This document shows positions 24,868 to 33,511 of a stretch of DNA of 48,000 nucleotides, in pieces. A model generated the notes under the pieces. The model had not been told where the DNA came from. It did not search any database and worked only from the letters and a program-made list of their open reading frames with translations. The DNA is from Chloroflexota bacterium (GTDB lineage Bacteria; Chloroflexota; Dehalococcoidia; Lucifugimonadales; JACPCK01). The DNA is taken from positions 1-48,000 of the forward strand of contig JACPCK010000035.1 of NCBI GenBank assembly GCA_016179845.1, written 5' to 3'. Within the stretch, counting starts at the first letter, position 1. Every line of letters begins with the position of its first letter. The position numbers and the translations under genes are program-made.

Positions 24868-25039
24868 AAGGCTTCCCCCGGCCTGTTGGTCTCCAGAGTT
24901 CCAGGGACATGCATTGACCACCACTGGAGGCCAGGCTTCCCCCCTTCTTGCTACCAGCCCGCCACGGCAGTGAACCCAAGGGCCAGACGCCCACGTCTTA
25001 CGGTAGCTCTGGGGGTCAGGCCACCGTATACTTGTTAGC

Positions 25040-26920
25040 ATGTTCGCCGCTCACCTGCTGCTGTTTCTACTCCTTCTAGCAACCGCCTGCAACTTTCGAG
25101 GGGCTCAGCTCCCCAAAGAGACGCCTGCGTCTCCGGCTGCGACCCCAACTCCCTCACCAGTTGTGCCCACATATACCTTATTGACGGCACCGCCAGACCG
25201 GGACCTGGGCCAACTGGCCGAGAGGCTGCTCCTGAAGGGCCAGCGGCTCACTTCTCGAGACCAGCCTACCTCTATCACAGATGAGATAGGAAAGACCAAC
25301 ACCTTCTGGGTCGTAGACCTGATTGACGAGAGGGCCTACCAGGTGGAAGCGCGGCTACAACTGGTGACCCCCCGTGTCCACTGGTACGTGGAGGAAGGGG
25401 CAAGTCTTCCTGTGGAAAGCCTTAAGAGGGGTGCCCAGGCCTTTGAGGAAACGGTTCTCCCCCGGGTAACTTCAGCCTTTGGACCGCGAAGAGGCCTATC
25501 GGTAGAAGACGGCCGCCGATTGACCATCCTGCACACCAGGCTACGAGGAGCCGCCGGCTACTACAGCTCCTCGGACGAGTACCCTCGGGAGATTCAGAAG
25601 TTCAGCAATCAGCGGATTATGTTTTACATCAGCACCGATGGGCTGACGCCGGGGACCAACTCCTACCTGGCTGTCCTGGCCCACGAGCTCCAGCACGCCA
25701 TCCATTGGTCATGGGACCCCACGGAAGAGACGTGGGTAAACGAGGGCCTTTCAGAGGTGGCCACCTTCGTGGCTGGCTTCGAGCCGGGCTCGACGCGCGC
25801 TTTCCTCGGGAACCCTACCATCTCCCTGACCAACTGGCCTGAGGACAATGAAAAGGTAGGGCCCAATTACGGGGCTGCCTACGTCTTCTTTCAGTACCTG
25901 GCCCATCGCATTGGAGGCTATGACAAGCTGCGAGGACTGGTGGAAGAGGCTGCGGATGGCATACCCGGCATCGACGCCTTTCTGGCACGCCAGGGCCAGG
26001 GCCTCACGTTCAAGGACGTATTCAGGGACTGGCTCGTCGCCAACTACCTGGACCTTCCGGGGCGAGGACCTTATAGTCAACCGGACGTGTCAATCCGAAT
26101 AGCACCCACCAAGACCATTTCACGCCCAGGCATCGATCGGGGCCGCATGGCCCAGTTTGGCGCCGAGTACATCCGCCTGAGCCTAGGCGACGGGACCTTC
26201 GCCCTATCCTTTCAGGGAGACCGAGACGTGAGGATCCTGCCTGTGGACCCGCATGGTGGCCAATACTGTTGGTGGAGCAACCGCGGCGATAGCATCGACT
26301 CCACCCTCACCAGGGAGGTGGACCTCTCAGTCGCTACCCGGGCCACTCTGGAGTTCTGGGCCTGGTTCTCCCTGGAGAAAAGCTGGGACTACGCTTATGT
26401 AGAGGTATCCACCGATGGCGGCAGGACATGGGAGATCCTTAAGGGCAACCATACCTCGCCGGAGAACCCCATCGGTAACAGCTTTGGCCATGGCTTCACG
26501 GGCAAGAGCGGCGGCTGGGTCGAAGAGTCAATGGACCTGTCCCCATACATCGGCGGGAAGATACTCCTTCGTTTCGAGAATGTGACCGACGACGCCATCA
26601 ACACCGATGGCGTATGCATAGACGACATAGCGATACCTGAGATAGGGTTCGTGGACGACGCGGAGGAGGAGAGGGGATGGACCTCTCTGGGCTTTGTCCG
26701 CACCAACAACCTTCTCCGCCAAGAATACCTGGTGCAGCTAGTGGAAACACCCAGAGAAGGGGACCCGCGAGTCCGCCCAGTTACCCTCGATGAGAACAAC
26801 CGTGGCGACACCGTTGTTAGCGGAGCAGGGCTCAGGGACCTGGCCCTGGTGGTCTCCGCCACCACGCCGGGCACATCCCAGGCCGCGGCCTACACGGTGG
26901 AAGTAAGGCCCTCTCCATAG
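25040..26920 (+). CDS. Secreted metallopeptidase lipoprotein with a C-terminal lectin-like domain
   Basis: A 626-residue protein. It has a lipoprotein signal peptide, with a hydrophobic stretch then LLATAC (lipobox Cys near residue 17), followed by a Thr/Pro-rich linker. The peptidase domain carries HELQHAIHW (HExxH, near residue 214) and, about 20 residues on, NEGLSEVA, giving a gluzincin-type third ligand Glu. The following GAAYVFFQYLAHRIGG is common in such enzymes. Residues ~400-560 form a beta-rich domain with WDYAYVEVSTDGGRTWE, as in the C-terminal modules of immune-inhibitor-A-type peptidases. It should be anchored to the outer face of the membrane. The substrate is unknown. Confidence 0.78.
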   Translation: MFAAHLLLFLLLLATACNFRGAQLPKETPASPAATPTPSPVVPTYTLLTAPPDRDLGQLAERLLLKGQRLTSRDQPTSITDEIGKTNTFWVVDLIDERAYQVEARLQLVTPRVHWYVEEGASLPVESLKRGAQAFEETVLPRVTSAFGPRRGLSVEDGRRLTILHTRLRGAAGYYSSSDEYPREIQKFSNQRIMFYISTDGLTPGTNSYLAVLAHELQHAIHWSWDPTEETWVNEGLSEVATFVAGFEPGSTRAFLGNPTISLTNWPEDNEKVGPNYGAAYVFFQYLAHRIGGYDKLRGLVEEAADGIPGIDAFLARQGQGLTFKDVFRDWLVANYLDLPGRGPYSQPDVSIRIAPTKTISRPGIDRGRMAQFGAEYIRLSLGDGTFALSFQGDRDVRILPVDPHGGQYCWWSNRGDSIDSTLTREVDLSVATRATLEFWAWFSLEKSWDYAYVEVSTDGGRTWEILKGNHTSPENPIGNSFGHGFTGKSGGWVEESMDLSPYIGGKILLRFENVTDDAINTDGVCIDDIAIPEIGFVDDAEEERGWTSLGFVRTNNLLRQEYLVQLVETPREGDPRVRPVTLDENNRGDTVVSGAGLRDLALVVSATTPGTSQAAAYTVEVRPSP

Positions 26921-26928
26921 GTCTCTGC

Positions 26929-26958
26929 TTGCCGTGCCCAGAACGCCTCTGATACACT
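26929..26958 (+). promoter_or_regulatory. Promoter of gatC-gatA
   Basis: TTGCCG (26929-26934), 18-bp spacer, TACACT (26953-26958); transcription start is predicted near 26965, about 20 nt before gatC. Confidence 0.45.
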
Positions 26959-26987
26959 GCAAATGACCCTGCACAAGAAGGAATGCT

Positions 26988-27281
26988 ATGGCCCTTACGC
27001 GTGAAGAGGTTATCCACATCGCTACCCTATGTCGAGTAGGTTTCAGCGAGGAGGAGCTGCTGCGCATGCAGAGCCAGCTCTCCCATATCCTGGAGCAGTT
27101 TGAAGTCCTGAGACAGATCGACACGGAGCGTGTTCCCCCCACAGGCCACTCCGTCGAGCTGAGCACGGTGATGCGGGAGGACCAGTCCAGACCCAGCCGC
27201 CCGAGGGAAGAGATACTGAGCAATGCTCCCCGCCGGGAGGAGGACTTCTTCAGGGTGCCAATGGTACTGGAGGAGTTCTAG
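26988..27281 (+). CDS. gatC: Asp/Glu-tRNA(Asn/Gln) amidotransferase subunit C
   Basis: A 97-residue GatC, the small subunit that wraps between GatA and GatB in the amidotransferase converting Glu-tRNA(Gln) or Asp-tRNA(Asn). Family pattern: LTREEVIHIATLCRVGFSEEEL near the N-terminus and LSHILEQFEVLRQIDTE, then the loop VPPTGHSVEL and the C-terminal NAPRREEDFFRVPMVLE. The stop TAG is followed immediately by the GTG start of gatA. gatB is not in this window. Confidence 0.93.
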   Translation: MALTREEVIHIATLCRVGFSEEELLRMQSQLSHILEQFEVLRQIDTERVPPTGHSVELSTVMREDQSRPSRPREEILSNAPRREEDFFRVPMVLEEF

Positions 27282-28736
27282 GTGCAACTCTTCCACCTGA
27301 CGGCCCACGAGGCCTCTAGGCTCCTGCACAGGCGGGAGATCACCTCCCGTGAGCTTACCCAGGCCGTACTTGGACGTACCAGGGAGACAGAGCCACGCCT
27401 GAAGGCCTTTGTCACCGTGACCCAAGAGGTGGCCTTAGAGCAAGCCAGCCGCGCCGATGAGCAAATCGCGTCCGGTCAGCCAGCTACTCTTACAGGTATC
27501 CCCATGCAGATCAAGGACAACATCTGCACCAGCGGCATACGCACTACGTGCTCTTCCCGAATGCTGGAGAACTTCGTACCCTTTTACAACGCCACGGTGA
27601 TGGAGCGGCTCAACGTCCAGGGCCCGGTGCTGGTGGGGAAAGGGAACATGGACGAGTTCGCCATGGGCTCCTCCACAGAGAACTCGGCCTTTTACCCTAC
27701 CAGGAACCCCTGGGACCTGGAACGGGTGCCCGGCGGCAGCAGTGGCGGCCCGGCAGCAGCCGTAGCCGCGGGCCAGTGCCTATTCGCTCTGGGGTCTGAC
27801 ACGGGCGGCAGCATCCGCCAGCCAGCAGCCCTCTGTGGCATCGTGGGCCTGAAGCCTACCTACGGCCTGGTCAGCCGGTACGGGCTGGTGGCCTTCGCCA
27901 GCTCCCTGGACCAGATTGGCCCCTTGACCAAGGACGTGACCGACTGCGCCCTGGTGCTCAATTCCATTGCCGGCCATGACCCCCTGGACTCCACCTCTAT
28001 TCCCCTGAAGGCCCCGGACTACACCAAGGCCCTGGTGCCCGATATCAAGGGACTCCGCATAGGCGTGCCCAAGGAGTACTTTGGCGAGGGCATCCAGCCG
28101 GAGGTAGAGGCCGCGGTGAAGAAGGCCATACTGATCATGGAGAAGCTAGGGGCCCGCGTGGAGGAGACCTCCCTCCCACTGACCCGCTATGCCCTGGCAG
28201 TCTACTACATTATTGCCCCCTCCGAGTGCTCTGCCAATCTGGCCCGCTACGACGGGGTCAAGTACGGCTTCTCCTACCAGGGGGCCAGCAATATCTGGGA
28301 GCAGATGGCAAAGACCAGGCAGTTGGGCTTCGGGGCCGAGGTAAAGCGGCGCATCATGCTGGGCACCTACGCCCTCTCGGCAGGCTACTATGACGCCTAC
28401 TACCTCAAGGCCCTCAAGGTGCGGACCCTCATCAGCCGGGAGTTCCAGGAGGCCTTCCAGAGGTTCGATGCCCTGGTGACCCCTACCTCTCCTACCGTCC
28501 CATTCAAGCTGGGGGAGAAGGTGGAAGACCCGGTGCAGATGTACATGAGCGACATTTGCACCATCCCGGCCAACATCGCCGGCATACCAGCCATCGCTAT
28601 TCCCTGTGGGTTCCACCAGGGGCTGCCCATCGGCCTGCAGATCATGGGGAAGGCCCTCAGCGAGGAGACCCTTCTGCGCATCGCTTACGCCTACGAGCAG
28701 GCTACCGACTGGCACAAGAGACGACCTGATCTATAG
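27282..28736 (+). CDS. gatA: Asp/Glu-tRNA(Asn/Gln) amidotransferase subunit A
   Basis: A 484-residue amidase-signature protein that releases ammonia from glutamine for tRNA-dependent amidation. The Ser-cisSer-Lys triad is visible: Lys78 in PMQIKDN, the serine in [14 protein letters not shown] (near 153/154) and Ser177 in [25 protein letters not shown] is the GatA-specific stretch. The start is GTG 27282, directly abutting the gatC stop, so the pair is translationally coupled. Presence of GatCA implies that this organism makes Gln-tRNA and/or Asn-tRNA by the indirect route. Confidence 0.95.
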   Translation: MQLFHLTAHEASRLLHRREITSRELTQAVLGRTRETEPRLKAFVTVTQEVALEQASRADEQIASGQPATLTGIPMQIKDNICTSGIRTTCSSRMLENFVPFYNATVMERLNVQGPVLVGKGNMDEFAMGSSTENSAFYPTRNPWDLERVPGGSSGGPAAAVAAGQCLFALGSDTGGSIRQPAALCGIVGLKPTYGLVSRYGLVAFASSLDQIGPLTKDVTDCALVLNSIAGHDPLDSTSIPLKAPDYTKALVPDIKGLRIGVPKEYFGEGIQPEVEAAVKKAILIMEKLGARVEETSLPLTRYALAVYYIIAPSECSANLARYDGVKYGFSYQGASNIWEQMAKTRQLGFGAEVKRRIMLGTYALSAGYYDAYYLKALKVRTLISREFQEAFQRFDALVTPTSPTVPFKLGEKVEDPVQMYMSDICTIPANIAGIPAIAIPCGFHQGLPIGLQIMGKALSEETLLRIAYAYEQATDWHKRRPDL

Positions 28737-28747
28737 CAGGGCGGGAC

Positions 28748-28957
28748 ATGTCCCAGCTAGTAGCCAGGGCCGGAGTGAAGCCTCCGGCCTTCCCCCAGAG
28801 CAACGCAGACCTGGCGGGCTTCATAAAGGCCTTCCTGGACCTGGAGCGCGTGGCCATCACCATGCACCATAGCCTGGCCGAGAAGACACGCCACACCGAT
28901 GTGGTTACCCACGAGGTGGCCGAGGAGGACGAGCTGGAGACACTGCTGGGGGAGTGA
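28748..28957 (+). CDS. Small hypothetical protein after gatA
   Basis: A 69-residue frame, ATG 28748 to TGA 28957, starting 11 nt after the gatA stop. The second half looks like a long amphipathic helix (FIKAFLDLERVAITMHHSLAEK) with an acidic end (EEDELETLLGE). Codon use fits the neighbours, and it probably sits in the gatCA transcript, but I do not recognise it. Confidence 0.45.
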   Translation: MSQLVARAGVKPPAFPQSNADLAGFIKAFLDLERVAITMHHSLAEKTRHTDVVTHEVAEEDELETLLGE

Positions 28958-29075
28958 AGCTTCTGAGTCGCCAGAGTATTGCAGATGCTTGCCCATAGTG
29001 AGTGGGCTTTTCACATGCGGCGACTTTAGTCTCAGCTAGCTGGTCCTCACAACAACCGGTCACTTGTTTCTGTCA

Positions 29076-29116
29076 GCGCAAGGCACCTCCTACTTTATGC
29101 CGGAGGTGCCTTGCGC
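29076..29116. terminator. Strong hairpin between convergent gatCA and binding-protein genes
   Basis: GCGCAAGGCACCTCC (29076-29090) and GGAGGTGCCTTGCGC (29102-29116) form a perfect 15-bp stem with an 11-nt loop. No clear U-tract follows on either strand (ACTTGTTGG on plus, TGACAGAAAC on minus), so it may be a weak bidirectional terminator or an RNA-stabilising end. Confidence 0.55.
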
Positions 29117-29130
29117 GACTTGTTGGAAGG

Positions 29131-30840
29131 CTACTTGGGAAGTGCGTAGTCCAGGAGCCCGGCCCTGACCTTCTTAGGCATTGGAGTCCACTCCTTGACC
29201 TTGGGTCCTATACCAAAGGTGAAGTGAACCAGGGCCACGGGGACAACTGGAACATACATGTACTCGGCGTCTCCTATTTGCCTTTCGATCTTCACCAGCT
29301 CTGCCAAGTCAATGGTCTTTCTCGCCTTGTCGCACAACTCTGTATAGAAGGGGAATTCGGTGTGGACGACGGGCTGATATGTAGGCCCTCCGTGGAAGCA
29401 GGCGTAGCGGAAGGGCCTGGCGATGGGTGAACCCTGGTAGGACCAGGTCCATCCGGCGGTGGTCCGCTCGTTGAGCATCTGGCGGAGCACGGGCCGGAAC
29501 TCCTGGAGGTTTCGCTTGACCTTGCACCCCAGGTCCTGTTCCCAGAGAGAGGCCACTGCCTCACCTATCGGAGGACTCAAGGGGTCGTCGGCCACCAGCC
29601 ACAACTTCATCTCGAAGCAATTGGGGTACCCGGCCTCTGTCATTAGCTGCTTGGCCTGTTTGGGATCGTACGGGATGGGCTTCCATTCCGGGTTCCACCA
29701 GGGAAACTTGGGGGAGATGAAAGAGAAGCTGACGATCCCTGCCTCTCCGTAGCCCAACAGAATCTTATCTACTATAGCCTTTCGGTCCACAGCCAGGCTC
29801 AACGCCCGCCGAACCTTTGTCGGCTTCTCGGCCAATGGGTCGACGCCCGCCCAGGGAGCATTGGGATCGTTCTTGTCCGGCCGGGTGGGATAGACGCCTC
29901 CAAGAGCCATGAACGGCTCGGCCGCGTTCTCCGATACAGCTATCCGGACATCGGTGCCTTTCAGCTCTAGTGTGCTTCGCGCCAACACAGAAGATATGTC
30001 TACCTGGCCGCTACGGAGCATGGCCACTTTTGTGGCCTCCTCCAGAACCTTCAGGTAATGGATCTGAGCGAACCCTGGAGTGACCCTGTAGTAGTTAGGC
30101 ACAGCCCCCATGGTGAGGTCATAGCCTCGCTGCTGAGAGACCAGTTCATACGGCCCCGCGAAGACGGGGTTCTTGGCGAACTCGTCCTCTCCCACCTGCT
30201 CCATGTATTTCTTGGGAAAGGGCCGGACCGTGCTGGGCAGCTCCGGAGACATGGCACGGAAGATCTCTACCACATTGCCAGCAGTGGGCATATGGACCAC
30301 CAGGGTATAGGGGTCTTTCACGGTGAGGTTATTGGGGTCTTTGCCGAAGAACTCGATCAACGCAGCTGTGTTGGGGTTTACCGAGCCAGCCTTGAGGAAC
30401 TCGGTAAGGGTGAACTTCACGTCCTCTGCGGTAACCTCGCCCCATCCCTTGTGGAACTTTACCCCCTTCTTGAGCCTCAGGGTCCAGTCCAGACTGCCGT
30501 CTGGATTCTGCTTGGACTCCCAGCTCTCGAGGATGGCCTCATTGGTGGGGCTATCGGTAGTCCAGTTCCACCACATGAGAGGCTCGCTTAAGAACTGCAT
30601 TTGGGACTCAGTGGAGTTGATACGAAGGATCCAGCTCTCGTTGCCCATCACGTCGATTACGTTGAGTGTGCCCCTGGGCTCTCGTCTTGGAGTGGGAGTA
30701 GGCTCAGCACGAACCGTGGTGGGTGTTGGGGCCACTGCAGGCGCCCTGGCAGGCGTTGCCGTGGGCGCTGCCCTGGCACAAGCCAAGAAGGCTGCAACGA
30801 TGAGCAAAACCAGCGCCAGGTATACATAATGCGCTCTCAT
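29131..30840 (-). CDS. ABC transporter substrate-binding lipoprotein, peptide/oligosaccharide type (SBP_bac_5)
   Basis: A 569-residue extracellular binding protein of the DppA/OppA family. The signal peptide ends FLACARA (lipobox Cys near residue 21), followed by a Thr/Pro/Ala-rich linker (TPTPRREPRGTLNV). The mature part has the family landmarks LRLKKGVKFHKGWGEVTAEDVKFTL and VRRALSLAVDRKAIVDKILLGYG. No permease or ATPase genes are next to it, so its transporter is encoded elsewhere or it serves a shared one. A strong promoter lies 80-110 nt upstream. The ligand is unknown; peptides, nickel chelates or sugars are all possible for this family. Confidence 0.87.
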   Translation of the reverse strand: MRAHYVYLALVLLIVAAFLACARAAPTATPARAPAVAPTPTTVRAEPTPTPRREPRGTLNVIDVMGNESWILRINSTESQMQFLSEPLMWWNWTTDSPTNEAILESWESKQNPDGSLDWTLRLKKGVKFHKGWGEVTAEDVKFTLTEFLKAGSVNPNTAALIEFFGKDPNNLTVKDPYTLVVHMPTAGNVVEIFRAMSPELPSTVRPFPKKYMEQVGEDEFAKNPVFAGPYELVSQQRGYDLTMGAVPNYYRVTPGFAQIHYLKVLEEATKVAMLRSGQVDISSVLARSTLELKGTDVRIAVSENAAEPFMALGGVYPTRPDKNDPNAPWAGVDPLAEKPTKVRRALSLAVDRKAIVDKILLGYGEAGIVSFSFISPKFPWWNPEWKPIPYDPKQAKQLMTEAGYPNCFEMKLWLVADDPLSPPIGEAVASLWEQDLGCKVKRNLQEFRPVLRQMLNERTTAGWTWSYQGSPIARPFRYACFHGGPTYQPVVHTEFPFYTELCDKARKTIDLAELVKIERQIGDAEYMYVPVVPVALVHFTFGIGPKVKEWTPMPKKVRAGLLDYALPK

Positions 30841-30922
30841 GGGTTCCCTCCCTTATTACCTTACGTTCTGGGACAGTGGATCAAGGTAGCATAGACGACA
30901 CATCCGGGCAAACACAGCAAAG

Positions 30923-30950
30923 AGTATACCCTTGGTGCTGCTGCTGTCAA
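30923..30950 (-). promoter_or_regulatory. Strong promoter of the binding-lipoprotein gene
   Basis: On the minus strand a perfect TTGACA (30950-30945), 16-bp spacer and TATACT (30928-30923). The leader to the ATG is about 80 nt. The best consensus match in this part of the window. Confidence 0.65.
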
Positions 30951-31047
30951 GCCGATGACGAAATTCGACAGGCCCTTTTAGTGTTCCAAATCCGACAGAA
31001 GCAGGGGAGTTTGAGGGGGCGTCAGCCTCCTCGGAGACAAACAACCA

Positions 31048-31076
31048 CCCCCTTCTCCCAACCTGGGAGAAGGGGG
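31048..31076. repeat. REP-like palindrome
   Basis: CCCCCTTCTCCCA and TGGGAGAAGGGGG flank a 3-nt loop, followed by GCCAGGGGGG. The type B repeats and 35119-35225 carry the same sort of GGGGG/CCCCC hairpin. It lies about 50 bp outside the left end of the IS1595 element. The rest of 30951-31119 shows no gene. Confidence 0.6.
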
Positions 31077-31119
31077 CCAGGGGGGATGAGGGCTATGGAG
31101 TGACGGGGTAGGCAGCAGA

Positions 31120-31153
31120 TAACTAAAGGCAATTATCCCTTGACATCCAGTAG
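31120..31153. repeat. Left end of the IS1595-family transposon: target duplication plus IRL
   Basis: TAACTAAA (31120-31127) is one copy of the 8-bp target duplication. IRL follows from 31128: GGCAATTATCCC, two to six variable bases, then TCCAGTA. It matches the right end in inverted orientation. An 8-bp duplication is standard for the IS1595 family. Confidence 0.9.
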
Positions 31154-31168
31154 TTTTTGTGGTAAGCT
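31140..31168 (+). promoter_or_regulatory. Transposase promoter inside IRL
   Basis: TTGACA (31140-31145), 17-bp spacer and TGG-TAAGCT (-10 at 31163-31168, extended TGN). It overlaps the inverted repeat, so transposase binding would repress it. IRR carries an equivalent extended -10. Confidence 0.5.
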
Positions 31169-31196
31169 ATATCTAACTTAGATAGGGACTACCACA

Positions 31197-32060
31197 ATGA
31201 AAAACTACACCATCAAGACCTTCAAAGCCCAATTCCCTGACGACAATGCCTGCCTAGATTGGCTGGTACAGAACCGCTGGCCGGAAGGTATCACCTGCGC
31301 AAAGTGCCAGCGTGTCACCAAGCACCACAAGCGGAGCAACCGCCCTCTTTACACCTGCGATAGTTGCGGAACCGATGTTGCTCCAATGGCCGGCACCATC
31401 ATGGAACATTCTAGCACACCCCTTACCTCTTGGTTCCATGCTATGTTCCTTATGGCTTCTACCCGATGTGGCATATCTGCTAAACAACTGGAGCGGGAAA
31501 TCGGTGTTACCTACAAGACGGCGTGGCGGATGTTCAAGCAAATCCGCTCTATGCTCACCGAAGATGTAGTCTTGGGGGGTTCATCAGTAGAGGCAGACGA
31601 AACCTATGTTGGTGGTATCCGGCATGGGAAGCGTGGGCGTGGGGCTGAAGGCAAGACCGTGGTGTTCGGAATGGCCCAACGAAAGGGCAAAGTCATTGCC
31701 AAGGTAGTCCCTGACGTGAAGGCGCAAACCATACTGCCCGTGATTCGTGAGAAGGTACTTGACCGGAGCGTAGTTTACACGGATGAAATGCTGTCGTATG
31801 ATTCCCTGGGCCGGATGGGGTACGACCATCGCCGGATTCACCATGCCAGCAAGGTCTACGTGATGGGAGACATCCATACCAACACGATTGAGGGGTTCTG
31901 GTCGCTGGTCAAACGTGGAATCAGCGGCGTGAATCATGCCGTAAGTGGGAAGTACCTTCAGAGCTACCTAAACGAGTACGCCTTCAGGTACAATAGGCGG
32001 GGACAAGAGCAACCTATGTTTGAGGCTTTTCTTGCTCAGGTGGTGAGACAGGGCGAGTGA
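31197..32060 (+). CDS. IS1595-family transposase (ISXO2-like DDE)
   Basis: A 287-residue transposase. The N-terminal zinc ribbon uses Cys34, Cys37, Cys54 and Cys57 (CAKC, CDSC). A helical DNA-binding region follows (CGISAKQLEREIGVTYKTAW). The ISXO2-type catalytic domain has Asp134 in EADETYVGG, Asp196 in VYTDE, and HTNTIEGFWSLVKRG (Asn229, Glu232) as the third catalytic element. The length is typical and no frameshift is seen, so it is likely active. GGGA lies about 12 nt before ATG 31197. Downstream genes are co-oriented after a 163-bp gap. Confidence 0.95.
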   Translation: MKNYTIKTFKAQFPDDNACLDWLVQNRWPEGITCAKCQRVTKHHKRSNRPLYTCDSCGTDVAPMAGTIMEHSSTPLTSWFHAMFLMASTRCGISAKQLEREIGVTYKTAWRMFKQIRSMLTEDVVLGGSSVEADETYVGGIRHGKRGRGAEGKTVVFGMAQRKGKVIAKVVPDVKAQTILPVIREKVLDRSVVYTDEMLSYDSLGRMGYDHRRIHHASKVYVMGDIHTNTIEGFWSLVKRGISGVNHAVSGKYLQSYLNEYAFRYNRRGQEQPMFEAFLAQVVRQGE

Positions 32061-32157
32061 CAGTCCGTAAGAACCGTTCAAACTCGGCCTTGGTCAGAGG
32101 TGGTGACGACACTTCTGACTTTGGCTTCTGTTTTCGGGGTGTCTTGCTAGATGCCAC
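32014..32157 (-). CDS. Possible 47-residue protein antisense to the transposase end
   Basis: A frame from GTG 32157 to TAG 32014 starts VASSKTPRKQKPKSEVSS and continues PPLTKAEFERFLRTVTRP. The Lys-rich start followed by P-L-T-K-x-E-F-E-x-F-L looks like a natural short protein rather than random sequence. It overlaps the last 47 bases of the transposase on the other strand. There is no clear Shine-Dalgarno sequence. From memory, small frames of this style occur beside other IS1595-type transposases, but I cannot verify this here. Confidence 0.35.
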   Translation of the reverse strand: MASSKTPRKQKPKSEVSSPPLTKAEFERFLRTVTRPVSPPEQEKPQT

Positions 32158-32173
32158 AGCAAATCTAGCGTAC

Positions 32174-32209
32174 ACCCCTGGGGACGTTTCTGCAAGTCCC
32201 TAAAGGGGT
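32174..32209 (+). promoter_or_regulatory. Hairpin just upstream of the passenger operon
   Basis: ACCCCT/AGGGGT and GGGAC/GTCCC pair to form an 11-bp interrupted stem with a 10-nt loop, ending 14 nt before ATG 32224 and right before the Shine-Dalgarno sequence GGGAG. It could be an operator for autoregulation, as in toxin-antitoxin operons, or an RNA structure controlling translation. Confidence 0.4.
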
Positions 32210-32223
32210 ACAGGGAGACAAAG

Positions 32224-33006
32224 ATGGCTACAAGGCAAGAGCGGTTCAGTCTCAGACTTCAGCTTGAGCGGCAAGGACTGCCGTTAGAGTTCTTCACACA
32301 CACCTCCACTGACCTTCGTACCCTTTTGCACATCATCGAGGAAAGCCGCTCTGGGCAGCGCTCCCATGCTGAATGGTCTGTCGATACCGACCAGATTCAC
32401 GTTACCGCTTCCGTGAACGGCGTAAGCGCAGAGGAATTACAGGACATCGTTAGCGATGCCTATGAGGGGTTTAGGGTTGGCGATGCGGAAGGTGAAGATT
32501 GGCCCCCCACTTTGGCGACTGAGGCCCAGCAAATAATCAAGCGGATTGTGCGGAGAGTAAAGAATACTGCTCCGGCAAGACTGGAAGCCGTTGGACACAA
32601 CACACTGTTCATCGAACCCAAGGAGCGGTTCAGAATATCTCCTCCCCGCGAAGTGTATTCCGCATGGTCGTCCATTGATGGCAAACTCGATGTTATCTCG
32701 GTCCGACGGGTTCCTTATTTCGTCATCTTTGAGCATGTGACAGAGCACAGGGTTCGATGCTTGTTCCCTGATGATTGGCTTGGAATTGTGAAAAATTACC
32801 TTGGGCTTCGAGTCATTGCTGAGGGATTCATTCACTACCGCAGCGATGGCGTCCCGACTACGTTAACTAATCCAACCTCCCTAGAACGAGTCCCTGACCC
32901 TGAACAGGCAGACATTACAACCTATAGAGGAACTATGCCTGGCATCACGGGCGGGTTGTCCTCCTATGAATATGTCCGGCAAATGCGGGAAGGAAAGGAT
33001 GAGTAG
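32224..33006 (+). CDS. Uncharacterised 260-residue protein, partner of the PIN nuclease
   Basis: A soluble protein I cannot assign. The N-terminal ~30 residues (RFSLRLQLERQGLPLEFF) and HTSTDLRTLLHIIEESRSG suggest a mixed alpha/beta domain. The C-terminal half has RRVPYFVIFEHVTEHRVRCLFP followed by LRVIAEGFIHYRSDGVPTTL, an arrangement (V-x-G-x-x-x-Y-x-x-D-G-x-P) I associate with uncharacterised proteins encoded beside PIN or VapC genes. No membrane segment or known DNA-binding motif is seen. GGGAG precedes ATG 32224. Its last 8 bases overlap the PIN gene, so the two are cotranslated. By position it is the antitoxin or targeting partner; this is inference. Confidence 0.6.
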   Translation: MATRQERFSLRLQLERQGLPLEFFTHTSTDLRTLLHIIEESRSGQRSHAEWSVDTDQIHVTASVNGVSAEELQDIVSDAYEGFRVGDAEGEDWPPTLATEAQQIIKRIVRRVKNTAPARLEAVGHNTLFIEPKERFRISPPREVYSAWSSIDGKLDVISVRRVPYFVIFEHVTEHRVRCLFPDDWLGIVKNYLGLRVIAEGFIHYRSDGVPTTLTNPTSLERVPDPEQADITTYRGTMPGITGGLSSYEYVRQMREGKDE

Positions 33007-33511
33007 CGAATATTGGGATACATGCCTATTCATCGCCTACCTCAAGGATAGTGTGGATGAACGGCCAGCCGTAGATACTGTTGATGCCTTGCTCAGAAGC
33101 GCTCAAAAACGTGAACGGCTGATTGTCGTGTCCACTTTAGTGTTGGCAGAGCTACGGCATAGACCCATATACGATGAGACTCGCTACCGCACCATTAGGG
33201 ACATCTTCTATACAAGCCGCTCTTACGTGCGTGTCGTTGTATTGAATCCTCGCCTTGCTGATTTAGCCAGTACCATCGGCGCAGAGCACAACAACCTCTC
33301 GCCTATGGATGCTGTCCATGTTGCCACGGCACTTACAGAGAAGGTGGATGCTCTTTTGACACTCGATGGAAAGCATGAACATGGAAGACGGAGAACTGGA
33401 GACTTGTTAGATTTCAATGAGCAGATAGGTAACCCGCCACTGAAAATTCAAGTTCCCCAGGTTCCACTCAACACACAGATAAGGATGCCAGGGGGAATCC
33501 AGTGGGGATGA
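32999..33511 (+). CDS. PIN-domain (VapC-like) ribonuclease
   Basis: A 170-residue PIN-fold nuclease. The acidic residues that bind Mg2+ are all visible: Asp7 in EYWDTCLFIAYL, Glu51 in LVLAELRHRP, Asp104 in LSPMDAVHVATAL and Asp123 in LLTLDGKH. The order and spacing match VapC toxins, which usually cut tRNA anticodon loops or rRNA. ATG 32999 was chosen over an upstream frame start at 32966 because GGAAGGAAAGG precedes it. It overlaps the upstream stop by 8 bases, as in vapBC operons, although the partner is far larger than a VapB. Its stop overlaps the 3' end of the convergent tRNA-like gene by 9 nt. Confidence 0.88.
   Translation: MSSEYWDTCLFIAYLKDSVDERPAVDTVDALLRSAQKRERLIVVSTLVLAELRHRPIYDETRYRTIRDIFYTSRSYVRVVVLNPRLADLASTIGAEHNNLSPMDAVHVATALTEKVDALLTLDGKHEHGRRRTGDLLDFNEQIGNPPLKIQVPQVPLNTQIRMPGGIQWG

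Noticed and set aside
28146-28715. 189-codon minus-strand frame
   Set aside because: Shadow of gatA.
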